64,000 nt of DNA from Geosiphon pyriformis (lineage: Eukaryota > Glomeromycota > Glomeromycetes > Archaeosporales > Geosiphonaceae): positions 496,001-560,000 of the forward strand of contig JAAOMT010000352.1 of NCBI GenBank assembly GCA_016748015.1, in the 5' to 3' direction. Positions within the stretch are counted from its first letter, which is position 1, and the number at the start of each line of letters is the position of its first letter. The position numbers and the translations under genes were made by a program. Under the pieces are notes generated by a model that was given only the letters and a program-made list of their open reading frames with translations, did no database searches and was not told the DNA's origin. Shown here piece by piece: positions 34,590-45,883 of the stretch.

Positions 34590-35470
34590 AATATTACTTA
34601 TAGAAATTAAGAATTATAATAAGTAGATAAAATAGCCAATTAAAAATAGATGTAGTAAAAAGAAATTCCAGAATTTTTCTCAAGAAATTGCGAGATTTCA
34701 AAATTCCAGAATTTCAGAATTTTTCTTAAGGAATTGTAAAATCCCAAAATTGCATAATTGCAGAATTCTTTTTAAAAAAATTAAAAAATTTCAAGAAATT
34801 TCATATAATACAAATTATATATTTATAGTAAAAGTATTAGAAGCAGAAAAAAAGCATTAGATACAATTCAATCCAAGTTAAAAATAATAACTTATTCTAT
34901 ATCTCTTTTTTTAAAAGATAGTTTTCTATAACTTGAAATGAAATTACATTAATATCAATAAAAATATCTAATTATTATCTTAATTTATATTATCATTATT
35001 TGATTAAAAATATTAATTACTTTTTTTACTATTAACAAATTATGTTAATAAATTTTAATACTTAATCATATTAAACTAATAGCTCTTAATTATAGCTATT
35101 GACAGAATACTAATTTTTTATTTTTGTTTATTTTTTTTTGTTTTATTTTTTTGTTGTTTACTAATTGATAAAAGAAATTAAGTACTGAGTATTTAACATT
35201 AAGAATAGCTTGATAAAAAATCTGGAAACAAGAGTAGAAATTTAAAAATAACTTATCAAAAAAATATGACTGTCAAAATAAACTGGTTACCATGCTAAAA
35301 AAAGAAATTCACAAAAGAAATCATTAATTAAATTTCTGTCTATTATACAAAAAACTCAACCAAAATCTTTAAACTCCAAAACTTTTGGAAATTATCAATA
35401 TTTCTAACTATTAAGTACCAAGTTACAGATTTGTTATTTGTTCTAATATTCCAAATAATCACTTATAACA
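34590..35470 (+). repeat. Solo LTR C6 inside C5
   Basis: The reverse complement of LTR C: it starts near TATTACTTATAGAAATTAAG and ends ATAATCACTTATAACA. C5 dUTPase is on its left and pre-RT sequence on its right (tatttgctataaccagaaca matches the reverse of C1 near 6345). Confidence 0.7.
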
Positions 35471-37222
35471 ATGAACAAAAAGAGTATTATTTGCTATAAC
35501 CAGAACAGTTGAAGCAAATAAACTTAGAAAATTTAGATTTATTTTAACATATACAACTCAAAATACTACACAATAATTTTATTGACATCTTTGTAAGTGA
35601 AAATAAATTCAGCAGAATTAACATTATTTAGCACCAGATCAAAACTGGAAATACAATACCAATTAAATAAAGGACATATAGAGTACCACCTACCAGTCAT
35701 AAGATTATCTGATAAAAAATCAATTATATGTTAGACAATAAGTTAATTTAACTATCAATGAGTCCATAGTTATTGCTAATAGTACTTGTTCAAAAAAAGA
35801 ATAAAAAAATTCACTTTTGTGTAGATTATTAAAAACTCAATAGTGTAATATATAGAGACAGCTATTCAACTCCATAAATCCAGAAATTATTTAATGCTTT
35901 TGGAAAAAAGAAATAGTTCTTTATATTAGACTTAAACAATAGTTATTGGTAAGTAGTTATAAATTTAAATAACAAAAAAAAAACAGTATTTACAACCAGA
36001 GAAGAGAATTTTGAATTTGACATTATGTTTTTTAGCTTAATTAATGCTTCAATTATTTTTTAACAGCTTATAAAAATTGTTTATACTGAATTGTTATAGA
36101 AATTTATAGTGGTCTACTTAGATAACACTAATATGTTTTCAAAAACATTTGATAATTATCTCTATTATCTCCAACAAGTATTCAAAAAATTAAGAAAAGC
36201 TGGATTGAAATTGAATACAACCAAATGCTTCTTTGGCAAAATTAAACTCAAGTTTTTGGAATATATTGTAAACAAAAATGGCATAAAAACAGATTCAGAC
36301 GAGATTAAGATAGTCAAAAACTTTTCAGTACCAATAAATCTTATAGAATTAAGAACATTCTTGAGATTTGTTGGATATTATCATTGCTTTATTCAAAACT
36401 TCTCCAAACTGGTTTAATTACTCTACCAGTTTCAAGCCAAGAACATTAAATATAAATAAACTGAAAACCAAAAAAAAGCTTTTAATATTTTGAAAAAAAA
36501 GCTTATTTAAGCTTTAGTATTAATCTATTTAAATTATAATAAGCCATTTATTATTATTACTAATGTATTTGGTTAAACATTGGGAGCCATATTGTTACAA
36601 AAAGAAGCTAATAAATGAAAACATTTAATAGTATATGCCAGTCAAAGTTTGAGTTTAGCCAAAAAGAATTATAAAACTCTAGCATTAAAACACTTAGCTA
36701 TCTATTAAGCTATCATCAAATGGAAAAATACTTGAGTCAGAAGTTTGATATGTATACTAATCACAAAAAATTGATATTAATTCAGAAGCAAAAATTTGAA
36801 GATGATTATCATACAAGATAGAAAATAGAACTATTATTATTTAATTATACTGTATATTATAAAAAAAGAAAAAAAAACAGAAAAGTTAACAGCTTATCAC
36901 AAATAAAATAAATTTAAAAACATTTCAACTCAAAATATAACAAAAAATAAACACACAAAAATATTAACAACTTCAATATTATATCAATATTTAATAGTTT
37001 AATGAAAAATTATTTCAAAAAAAACAAAACAATATTAAACAATCAAAATATTTTATTACTTGCCAAAATATACTATATCAAAAAAACAAAAAAAATCCAA
37101 ACCAATTATTTAAAGTAATTACAAAACCAGAAAAAGAAACAATATTGTTTAATATGTACTCAAATCAAACTGCAGAACATTTTCATATAGAAGCAATCAT
37201 AAAAAAAACCAAAAAAAGATAC
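35471..37222 (+). pseudogene. Element C5, RT, RNase H and first part of integrase (decayed)
   Basis: RT is open at 36109-36417: VYLDNTNMFS (family YLDD, one Asp lost), then KCFFGKIKLKFLEYIVNKN and the thumb. RNase H follows to about 36800 (LIVYASQSLSLAKKNYKTL with frame breaks). The integrase zinc region begins near 37000 and is cut at 37222 by the LTR of element B2. I do not find the rest of C5 after B2. Confidence 0.7.
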
Positions 37223-37899
37223 TGTTATAATTGAAATTCACACTTTTTATTAATTATTACATATATTAACCACTAATATTATATAATTAACCACTCTATT
37301 TTTAGATAATAATCATTGACCTAATTACTAACTTGACTATTGACTTAATTGTTGACCATTTTAAATAGCTATATAAGTGATGAGTTTCTTAGTTATAGAA
37401 AGATATAATCAAAATAATAAAATAAAACTCATTATTAATTACTTTTTTTCATATTATTTATTTTTTTTTCCCTATCTTTAAGTATCTAAACATCTTAGAA
37501 TAAAAGATTACTTGTTAGCATTTATATACCTTATCTTTTTCCCTTCTTAATTTGTATTGTTAGAATTAGTCTAAAAAGCGATTGCTTGTTTTTGTAATTC
37601 ATTGAATAAAAAAATAATTGAAAAACACAATAATATCTGTTATTAATTTTAAGAATTACCAAGTTAAGGCATAGAATAATAGCAGTAATGCTATCTTGTT
37701 GATGATTATGGACTATTCTTTTACCTTTAGATTTTCAAAAAAGATTTATGACTATGATTTTTATAAGACTAATTATGCATATTGAATCCTTATTTATTTA
37801 ATTTGCTCACCTATTGTAATTCTTTCTTTGATTATTTCTATTATCTTACAATTCTGTTTTCTTTTGCTATTCATTAGCTTATTACTCCAATCTATAACA
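37223..37899 (+). repeat. LTR B, 5' LTR of B2
   Basis: It starts TGTTATAATTGAAATTCAC and ends CCAATCTATAACA: clean 7-bp inverted ends (TGTTATA/TATAACA). Four minisatellite units at about 37305-37352. It defines the family B boundaries for all other copies. Confidence 0.82.
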
Positions 37900-37904
37900 T
37901 AAAA

Positions 37905-37921
37905 GTAGTGCTCTCTGTAAG
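37905..37921 (+). other. Primer binding site of B2
   Basis: GTAGTGCTCTCTGTAAG lies five bases after the LTR. With B1 it gives TGGTGCTCTCTGT, complementary to a tRNA 3' end ...GAGAGCACCA (an elongator Met-like acceptor is one candidate). Confidence 0.45.
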
Positions 37922-38029
37922 GTTGTCAAAATTCACTTTGTTTCCTATTGTATAGATGATTATTCATATCTGTTACAACAATCAGAAAAACATTTTGAAG
38001 CACACAACAAAAACAATCTAGATTTTATT

Positions 38030-39500
38030 GAACTCAATCTTTTGCTCTTCTGCTTGATTTGCTTTCCCATTAAAAAACAATCTAGTAGACAATTCCAAGA
38101 CTTTTGGAACTAGTTCTTGAATAAACATTTAGCTAAAATCTACATAGTTTATATAATCTATTACTTTAATTAAGCTTATTTTGAAGACAACTTTGAAGAA
38201 AGAAATAACAGTATTAATTAGCTTTTATATTTCATAACTCTTGAACAACAGCCCCCTAATTTTGAATACTTGAATCACCAAATTCACATCTGGATTGCTG
38301 CCTATCAGTTAGCTGAAACCCTTTTTGAAACAAAAAAAAAGTTATTAAACTGCTCCTGTTTTTGATCTTTTTTTAAGTAAATCAAAATATTCTATACAAA
38401 TAGCTACTTCTGAACCAATGGCTAATAACTCCATACAACAAAACATTATGGCCATTTTTTAAGACATACAAACTACTTTAGGGTGAAGAAATAACACTCC
38501 ACTATCTTTATTCAGAAGTGATGTACAAGACCCAATTGAATGGTTAGATGATTTTGAAAGAGCAATTACTGCCAATTAATATAATACTAAATATAAGTTT
38601 CAAATTGTTGGTGGCTACCTCCAAGACTCTTTTGTTACTTGGTTTTTACAAAAAACTGATGCTGATGCTCACCAAAAAAACATTAGATGAACATCAACAA
38701 ATGCTGAAAAAAAACACCTCTTTTACAATTCAATTTGAAACTAAATTTAGAACTCCTATTTTAATTTCAAAATGGCATATGGAATTAAAAAGAAGAATTC
38801 AAGATCCAGATAAAGTTGTAACTGAGTATGCCAAAGCAATTAAAAAATTAATCAAACAAGTAGACTTTAGAAGGAACTAGACAAAAGAGCAAAAGATTTA
38901 TTTCTTTACAAAAGAGTTGAAAACTAATCTTTTATATGTTTTTTGGCCCCTCTTGGCTTCAAAAAATAATCCAACAATAGATATGACTATTGAATTTGCC
39001 AACAAATTAAAGACAACCAAAGGATGCACTTGGAATTCACACTTCCAGTATTTGCTCTTGTCTTTATTATGGCTTTTGTTCTTTAAATGGCTGTTACTTT
39101 TTTTGCTACCCAAACTCAAGACCCAAATAAACAATTGATAAACAGACTTACAGCCAATCTTGCTTGGTTACTAGAACTCTTAACCTAAACAGTCAGAAAT
39201 AACTAGCAACCACAAATATTCAAATTTGAACCCTATTTTAATTAGTCCCAGCAACTTTCTTATCAAAATCAACAAAATTGTGGCCCACTCATGTGTTATC
39301 ATTGTGAATTAACTGGACATTTTTCCAGAGATTGCAACAATTTTCTTCTGTTTTCTTCAGCTCTGAGAAACAATAACAATTAAAACAATAAAACCATCAA
39401 CAATAATGTTCCCAATCAAAGACCCAATTATGCTAACATCAATTTCTTTGGAGAAGATTCTTTAGTTGAAGCCACTATTTATTAGTCTTTAAACTAATAG
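38030..39500 (+). pseudogene. Gag of B2
   Basis: The retrotransposon gag core is seen in DPIEWLDDFERAITAN (38530-38577) and TPILISKWHMELKRRI (38752-38799), with ALW-like YVFWPLLASKNNPTIDM further on. The CCHC knuckle CYHCELTGHFSRDC at 39294-39335 is complete. Stops replace Gln or Trp codons (for example AITAN-stop-YNTKY), and at least two frameshifts break the frame. In family members this protein forms the virus-like particle and binds RNA through the knuckle. Confidence 0.72.
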
Positions 39501-39583
39501 GCACACTTTCAAAGGATAAGAGTACAAGCCAACCAGAAAAAAATCTTTTTTATGCTTTTAATTTAACTGATAATAATTATGAC

Positions 39584-40312
39584 ATGAATGAACTAGCAAT
39601 CAACACTTCTGAATCAACAAGAAAGAAGAAAAATGCCAAGATTGATTTTCTTCTAAACCCAAATAAAGCATCTACATTAACTGCTAATAACAATAAACCA
39701 CCAAAAACTAAAGTTTTTAAGAATTTTCCAAAGCTAGAACCTTTAAAAATTGTACAAAAATCTGGTTTTTATTCTATTGTCAAAAATTTTATGAAAACCC
39801 CAGTTCACATTATCTTTGGCCAGTTAATGATCCATCCACAATTTAGAAAAGATCTTTGCAAATTCTTAATCCCAAAAAAGAAGACACCAAAAACCAACAA
39901 ATATCTTTGCCAAACTGAACTTGTTAACAACAACAATATTACTCTTTTGATTTACAAAGCCCAAGTGGCTGGCTACTTTATTGATTTGATCTTAGACAGT
40001 GGATTATCTGTCAGTATTATTGCCAAACATTTTTTTAAAGCAATTGACAGAAAGATTAATAAACCATTAACCAAACCTATGATCAATATATATAATAACA
40101 AAAAGAAAAGACTTGATATTGCCAAAGCAGTTTTTGTTCACATCAATAACATCAGTATTAAAACTAATATAAAAGTATCTAAGGCAAAAAAATACACCAT
40201 AATTGTTGACAATGAATGGTTCAAAAAAGCCAAAGCATTTTTTGATTATAAATTTTATAAGCTAATCATCAGATGTAATAAAAAGCCCATTGTGGTTAAG
40301 TACTGTTATTAG
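39584..40312 (+). pseudogene. Aspartic protease region of B2 (242-residue open frame)
   Basis: The longest open frame of B2. After a Lys/Asn/Pro-rich N-terminal part, LILDSGLSVSIIAKHF (about residues 137-152) is a complete aspartic protease active site, followed by AKKYTIIVDNEWFKKAKAFF, the flap/C-terminal half seen in related proteases. It lies in frame order between gag and the zinc linker. Fragment of a polyprotein rather than an independent gene; its start codon is not meaningful. Confidence 0.7.
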
Positions 40313-40990
40313 ACAATTCTTCTAGTAACCAAGCAAAATCAAGAAGATGAGCAATTAAATAAATTAGATAATAAAGAAAGTGATAAAAAAGAAGATTAAG
40401 AAAAACAAAAAAAAACTGATAAACTTGCCTATATTATCTTCATTAGTAATAACAAGTTACTAGACAATGTTAAAGCTGATAAAGAAAGAATTATTATAAA
40501 TAACAAGTTAATCTGTTGGCTTTAGTATGATATTTTTAGAAAAACCTTCAATAAAAAATCTGGCAAAAAAGCAAAATACAGTTATTGGTAACATGACTCT
40601 TGTGCTTAGTACTAGTGTAATAAACCTTTGTATTTTCTTAGTGATGAATGCAAATCTTGCTTAATCTACTACAAAGATTGGAAACTCATTAGCCTAATAC
40701 CAAGAAAAAAACTAAAAGAAGTACAAAATATTTTTAAGAATGAACCATTTGAAATCTAATCACTTACAGTAGAACAAAGAAAACCCTTCTCTAAAGAAAA
40801 AAAAGTAGATATTGAAAATCTGTTGGTTAGAAATAACCCAGTTATCTTAAAAAAAGGTAATATCTTTGGACAAATCCATGTAATACAATACACTATTACC
40901 ACTAAAAAAACTTATCTCATTTATTTAAAGCTATATCAATTCAATTGACACAATAATAAGTTCATCAAAAAAGAAATAAACCAAATAAAA
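40313..40990 (+). pseudogene. Linker with Cys cluster between protease and RT of B2
   Basis: A Lys/Glu/Asp-rich stretch leads to CNKPLYFLSDECKSCLIYYKDW at about 40618-40683, a CX2C-type cluster that would bind zinc together with preceding Cys. It occupies the same place as the Cys-rich domain of family A and C, but no dUTPase is present in family B. Broken by stops. Confidence 0.5.
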
Positions 40991-41730
40991 AACCTTGAAT
41001 TCATACAAAAAACCAAAAGTGAATGGGCTTTTCCAATTGTAGTAATATTCAAAAAAAATGAAACTTTACACTTCTGTGTTAACTATTGTTAATTAAATAC
41101 TATTATTATAAAAAATATGTATCCCACTCTTCAAAATTGATGTAATATTAGACAAATTCAATAGTGCTGCTTTCTTTTTAATCATTGACTTAACTACTGA
41201 ATTCTGGCAAGTAGAAATAGATCCAAAAAGCAAAAAAAAAACTGTCTTTATTACCAAGTACAGCACTTATAAATTTATAGTTATGTTTTTTGGTCTTATC
41301 AATGTCCCTTTTATTTTTCAATGCCTAATGGACAAAGTGTTTGAATCAGTAAAAAAAAACTTTGTTCTGGTTTATTTGGATAACATAATAATATATTCAA
41401 AAACTTAAAATGAACATCTAAAACATTTACAAAAGATTTTTGACCTCCTTAGAAATGTTGATCTCAAGATCAATCCAATCAAATTTTTTTTTGGATGACA
41501 ATCCATCTAGTTCTTTGGTTATCTTATTACAAAAAATAGAATCTTTCCTAACCCAGCTAAAGTTAAAAAAATCCAGAACATTAGACAACCAATGAATGTT
41601 TCTGAATTACACTCTTTCCTTGGTTTGGCTTCTTACTATCACAAATTTATCAAAAATTTCTTCAAAATTGCTTTTTCTCTTAATTAGCTACTCAAAAAAA
41701 ATGTCAATTATCACTAAGGCACTCATCAAC
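40991..41730 (+). pseudogene. Reverse transcriptase of B2 (decayed)
   Basis: SEWAFPIVVIFKKNETLHFCVNY (about 41019-41088) is the RT entry region. KYSTYKFIVMFFGLINVPF-type sequence near 41262 and LVYLDNIIIYSK at about 41370-41405 form the palm (one catalytic Asp changed to Asn). Thumb sequence follows to about 41700. Stops at Gln and Trp codons. Confidence 0.7.
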
Positions 41731-42299
41731 AAAAAGCTTTTGAAACTTTAAAGAAAAAACTTGTTACTGAACCAATTCTTAAACAACCTAATCTGGACCA
41801 ATCTTTTATCTTGCATATTGATACATCTGACTATAAACTTGGCACTGTTCTCTTACAAAAAAATAAAGATGACAGGAAATATACTATAGTATATGCCAAT
41901 AGATCCTTCACACTAGCAGAAAAAAACTACTTAATTATTAAACAAAAATACTTAATAATAGTTTGGGCTACTAGTTATTAAAATCAATATCTTCTTGGTA
42001 TAAAATTTCTAGTGGTAACAGATCACCAAGCCTTGATTTGGCTATGCAACAAAAAGAAGCTAAAACATAATTAAATAACTTACTAAATACTCCATCTGGA
42101 TAAATTTGACTATAATATTCAATATTGCAAACAAGCTAATCATTAAAATACCAACACTTTCTTTAGACTTACCATCCAATGACAATATAATCTTCTTAAA
42201 CCAAACCAACTTAATTATTAGTAACTTTCTTATAAACAAACATGATAATAAACTTGGATAACTATTCTGTCTTAATAAAATTTTTGGGTAAAGGACAAT
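41731..42299 (+). pseudogene. RNase H of B2 (decayed)
   Basis: FILHIDTSDYKLGTVLLQKN (41809-41868) keeps the first catalytic Asp, then YTIVYANRSFTLAEKNYLII. The following piece to 42299 is the region between RNase H and integrase, also seen in B1 (14113-14304) and B3. The coding sequence ends where LINE L5 begins. Confidence 0.7.
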
Positions 42300-42955
42300 A
42301 CTCACTAATATTTAAAATATGCTGTGTTGAAGTTTGATTACTCTTAACATAAATTGTGTCATCAACAAAAATATTTACAGCAAAAAATAACATTTTTTCT
42401 TTACTGTTTTCTATCTTGCTAGTTCTGGCCACAAATTTAGCATTAATTTAATACTCATATAAATGTTTATGTCTTTTGACTTTACACAAGAAAAAATTGT
42501 AAAAAATTATTTAAAGAAAAAGAGAAAAAAACTTACTCTAATCCAGTCTATTATGTACTTTGTATTTATTCAAAAGCCCAAAATTAATTATTATATATAT
42601 TGTCAAAAAACTTAATAACTGATTACATATCTTAATATATTACAAGTTAATTCTTAGATAATATTATCTAACTAAGTTATAAGCTTTGCACATATCTTGT
42701 AAAACCAATTAGAGTTTTTTGTTTTTTTATAGCATTTTTAATCACTAAATCAACAATAAAAGCAAAAAACTAAGTTGAAATATTTTTTAACACCAAAAAA
42801 TAAATATAAGTTCAATAAATTCAAAAAACATTTTATTATAACTTTACTACAATGCTTTTATAGTTTATTAGATATTTTAAAAAGTCTAACAGTCTTGTTA
42901 TTAAGCAAACCATTAATTAACAAAACCAATTTATCCATGTTAATTTCTTTTATAA
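42300..42955 (-). pseudogene. LINE copy L5, RT fragment with intact FVDDT
   Basis: The minus strand reads AVNIFVDDTIYVKSNQ near 42340-42385, the RT catalytic motif with both Asp kept, whereas L1 has FVNNT. Near 42655-42710 QDMCKAYNLV corresponds to motif A (L1 RKAYDSVG). Both ends are truncated, by B2 on the left and LTR B on the right. Confidence 0.65.
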
Positions 42956-43720
42956 TATTATGGATTAGAGTAACAAGTTAACAGATAGCAAAGAAAAACA
43001 AGATTGTAGAATAATAAAAGGAATCAAAAGGAATTCAAAAAGTGAATTGAATGAATATGAATTTAATATGTGAAATTAGTCTCATAAAATATCTCAGTCG
43101 CTATTTTTTTTAAAAGATAACCAGAAAATCTGAAAGTAGAGAAATAATCTGTATTGTTAACAAATAATTACATTTAGTATAATTCTATGTCTCACATTGG
43201 TGCTTTTGAAATTCAATATCAGGTATTAAATGTACTCTTCAATCATGTTTTATTCAATAATTTTCAAATACTACAATTATACATTTTTAGGAAAAGGTAG
43301 GAAATAACCAACAAGTAATCTTTTATCTTAAGATGTTCAGATACTTGAAAGTAGAAAAAAGAGAAATTAGCAATAAGAGAAAAATTGAGATGAAAGTTGT
43401 TATTTTATTTCTTTGATTTCTAACATGTTTTGTATTCTGATATGCTATTTTACAGCTAAGAAATTTATTGTTTATATAGCTATCAAAAGTGGTTAATAAT
43501 CAGGTCAATAATTAGATTAATAATCAGGTCAATGATCAGGTTAATGATTAGGTCATTAATCAGGTCAATAATCAGGTCAATAATCAGATTAACAGTCAGA
43601 TTAATGATCAAGTTATTAATTAGGTCAATAATTACTATCTAAAATAGGGTGGCCAATTATATGATATTAATAACTAATACATGTAATAACTAATAAAAAG
43701 TGTGAGTTTCAACCATAATA
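42956..43720 (-). repeat. LTR B, 3' LTR of element B4
   Basis: Starts TATTATGGATTAGAGTAAC, ends TTTCAACCATAATA; 765 bases, the longest B LTR because of the expanded minisatellite. Polypurine AGAGAGAATAA on the minus strand directly precedes it (43721-43731), as expected at a 3' LTR. Confidence 0.8.
43495..43638. repeat. 12-bp minisatellite inside LTR B, 12 units
   Basis: Twelve consecutive units of AATAATCAGGTC and close variants (AATAATTAGATT, AATGATCAGGTT) in perfect 12-base register. Other LTR B copies have about 4 to 11 units at the same place. Confidence 0.85.
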
Positions 43721-44563
43721 TTATTCTCTCTAAAGAAATTGAGCTTTGGCAAAATCAAGCTATTCATAAGATAATCTATTTAAAAAGTTTTGTCTAATTC
43801 AAAACTAACTAATTTATTAAAGTTTTTGGTGAATAAGGTGTATAATATTTGAGATGAAATAAGTTTCATATCCAAAAAACCAAATCTTTGTATTAGAGTT
43901 TTGGCTCTTTTAGCAATAGTTAAAACTCTTGGGATATTTAATTGTATAATGTTCAAAATTTCTGTCTGTATCTCTAAAGTTGTTTTTTTCATTAGTTTCA
44001 TGTCCTCAATGATTTTACCAAGACAACCATAAAGTTCTAATTGTCTTTCATATGACAAGTTTTTGTCTATAGACAAGATTTTTTGAAGTGTTTTTCTAAT
44101 TGTGTTGAAAGGTAAGAGTATAGCTGCTATTATACTTTCTAACAGATATTTATTTATTTTGCTACCAATTTTTTCTCTTCTGGTAGTGATTTTTTTGGGT
44201 TTAATAATAGTATGTGTTCTACTGTTATCAGTTATGGTGGTTTGTTTTCCAATAGTCAGAGTAGTATTTGAATAGTTTTTGATCCAATATTCATAAAGAG
44301 TATAAAAGACATTTTGAATGTTTTAATTCAGGAAATAATTATATATGTTAATTGAAGATACCTTTGTTTTGGAAATAATGCATTTATTTATACTTGATTT
44401 TTGCTGATTATTTGAGTTAGTATTACCATAACAGACAACCAATCAGATCATTTATGATATTTCTTAAGTCATGTACCATAAACAAAATAATTATTAAAGA
44501 TTGTTCCAAATTAATCTTGAAGAATATAAGAACTATTATTCAAAATTTTGTTGATTAAAATGT
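43721..44563 (-). pseudogene. ORF X and integrase-to-ORF X region of element B4
   Basis: The open frame 43780-44076 (98 codons, no ATG at its start) reads NLSYERQLELYGCLGKIIED, then LNIIQLNIPRVLTIAKRAK and a helical C-terminal part. The copies in B1 (1710-1913) and B3 (54770-56035) are the same protein in the same place, between integrase and 3' LTR and in element sense. Upstream to 44563 the sequence matches B1 12722-13030 but has stops. No family recognised; it may be the C-terminal end of the polyprotein or a separate protein. The region joins element A abruptly near 44563. Confidence 0.6.
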
Positions 44564-44570
44564 CCTATAC

Positions 44571-45433
44571 GCTAGTAACACTGATGGAATAAAGAGATCC
44601 CATTCTTGCTCAAAATCAGTTGAAACTTTGGCTAATGATTCACACAATATTCTGTTGAACTGTTTTACCAGTCCATTTGTTTGTGGATGATAGGGTGAAG
44701 ATAATGGTCTCTTGACATTAAATCATCCACAAATTTCCTGAATTAAATTGTTCATGAAATGTGTTTCTTGATCAGATAAAAGTTCTATTGGGCATCCATG
44801 TCTACAAATGATGTCTTCATAGATGAAATTTGCTACTGATTTTGCATCTGCCTATTGAATGGCTTTGGCTTTAGGCCATTTGGTGAGATAGTTTACGGCT
44901 ATTGCAATATAGTGGTTTCCTTGGTTTGTGATAGGTAGTGGTCCGACTAAATTGATACCAACTCTATCAAAAGGCTGTCCAACTTTGATTGGGTTTAAAG
45001 ATTCTGTAGGGCAAGTTCCTCCTCTTTTTTGACAACTATCACAAGATTTGACATATTCATGAATGTTTTTTTTCATTTGAGGCCAAAAGTAGTATTCTAG
45101 TGTTCTTTGGGTGGTGCTGTCTTTTCCGAAGCAGGCTGATGAAAGATCTGAGTACATGTTGTATAATATAGTCTCTTTTTCTTGTTCTTGTATTAATCTG
45201 AGTAATTTGTCTGGGTTTTTGAAATTTCGATAATAAATAATGTTTTTGTGTAGAAAATATTGTTTGGCTTGTTGTTGTAGTCGATGTTTTTCATTTGAAG
45301 ACCAATCTGTTGGGATTGTTAATGTTTCCAAATATTGTTTGAAATTGTTGTAGTTTTCCGAATTCATTGTTTGTTGGCTCTTTTGGTTGGTTAAGTTAAG
45401 TATTGGTTTTTGTGTTTTCCAATCTTGTCTCAT
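44571..45433 (-). pseudogene. Integrase of element A (zinc and catalytic domains)
   Basis: The open part 44852-45433 has the zinc region with the first His changed to Tyr (NMYSDLSSACFGKD) but CX2C kept (SCDSCQKRG). The catalytic start, GINLVGPLPITNQGNHY, has Asp changed to Asn. After a stop at the end of KAKAIQ (a Gln-to-stop change follows), the frame goes on: LLSDQETHF keeps the second Asp, and TNGLVKQFNRIL has Lys for the catalytic Glu. Ends at SVLLAYR, where the element is cut. It would normally insert the cDNA into the host genome; this copy cannot. Confidence 0.8.
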
Positions 45434-45883
45434 TCTGGAGAGACATTCAACGTTGGTGTGGAGTTTTCCTGGTTTGTGATGTACTATGTATTGATAGTTT
45501 GCTAGAAATCCTGTTTATCGGATTTGTTTTGCATTCAGCTAAGTATTTTTGTTCTGAAGCCATTTGAGTCCAATATTATCAGTGATAATATCGAATTCTT
45601 TAGGCCTGAGATAAAGATTGAAGTGGTGTAGGGCCCAAATTACAGCTGTTGTTTCTAGTTCTGTGGCAGGGTAGTTTTTCTCAGCTGGTTTTAATGTTCT
45701 GCTAGCATAAGCAATTACTCGCTCATTTCCATTGTCATCTAGTTGTGATAAGATGGCACCAAAGGCAGTATACAAAGCATCTGTAGCTAGTCAAAATCAG
45801 TTGCTGAAATCCAGATAGACGAGGATTGGAGCTGTTGTCAGTTTTTCCTTGAGAATTTCAAAAGCTTTTTGGTGTTTGGTAGT
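45434..45883 (-). pseudogene. RNase H of element A
   Basis: The open piece 45539-45775 has TAFGAILSQLDDNGNERVIA, then YASRTLKPAEKNYPATELET (catalytic Glu) and IITDNIGLKWLQ (third Asp). The first Asp lies just upstream in LATDALYTAFG. Two or three stops separate it from RT, at places where relatives have Trp or Arg/Gln. Otherwise well conserved. Confidence 0.75.

Larger units (their letters stand above)
37223..42299 (+). mobile_element. Ty3 LTR retrotransposon B2, 5' LTR to RNase H, 3' end lost
   Basis: A plus-strand family B element with 5' LTR, primer site, gag with intact CCHC, protease with intact DSG, zinc linker, RT and RNase H in order. After the RNase H tail the sequence switches at about 42300 to a LINE fragment; integrase, ORF X and 3' LTR are missing. 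Many stops, but less decay than B1, so it is the best source for family B gag and protease. Confidence 0.75.

Noticed and set aside
43495-43638. CRISPR-like array
   Set aside because: 12-base units without spacers, in a eukaryotic LTR; it is a minisatellite.
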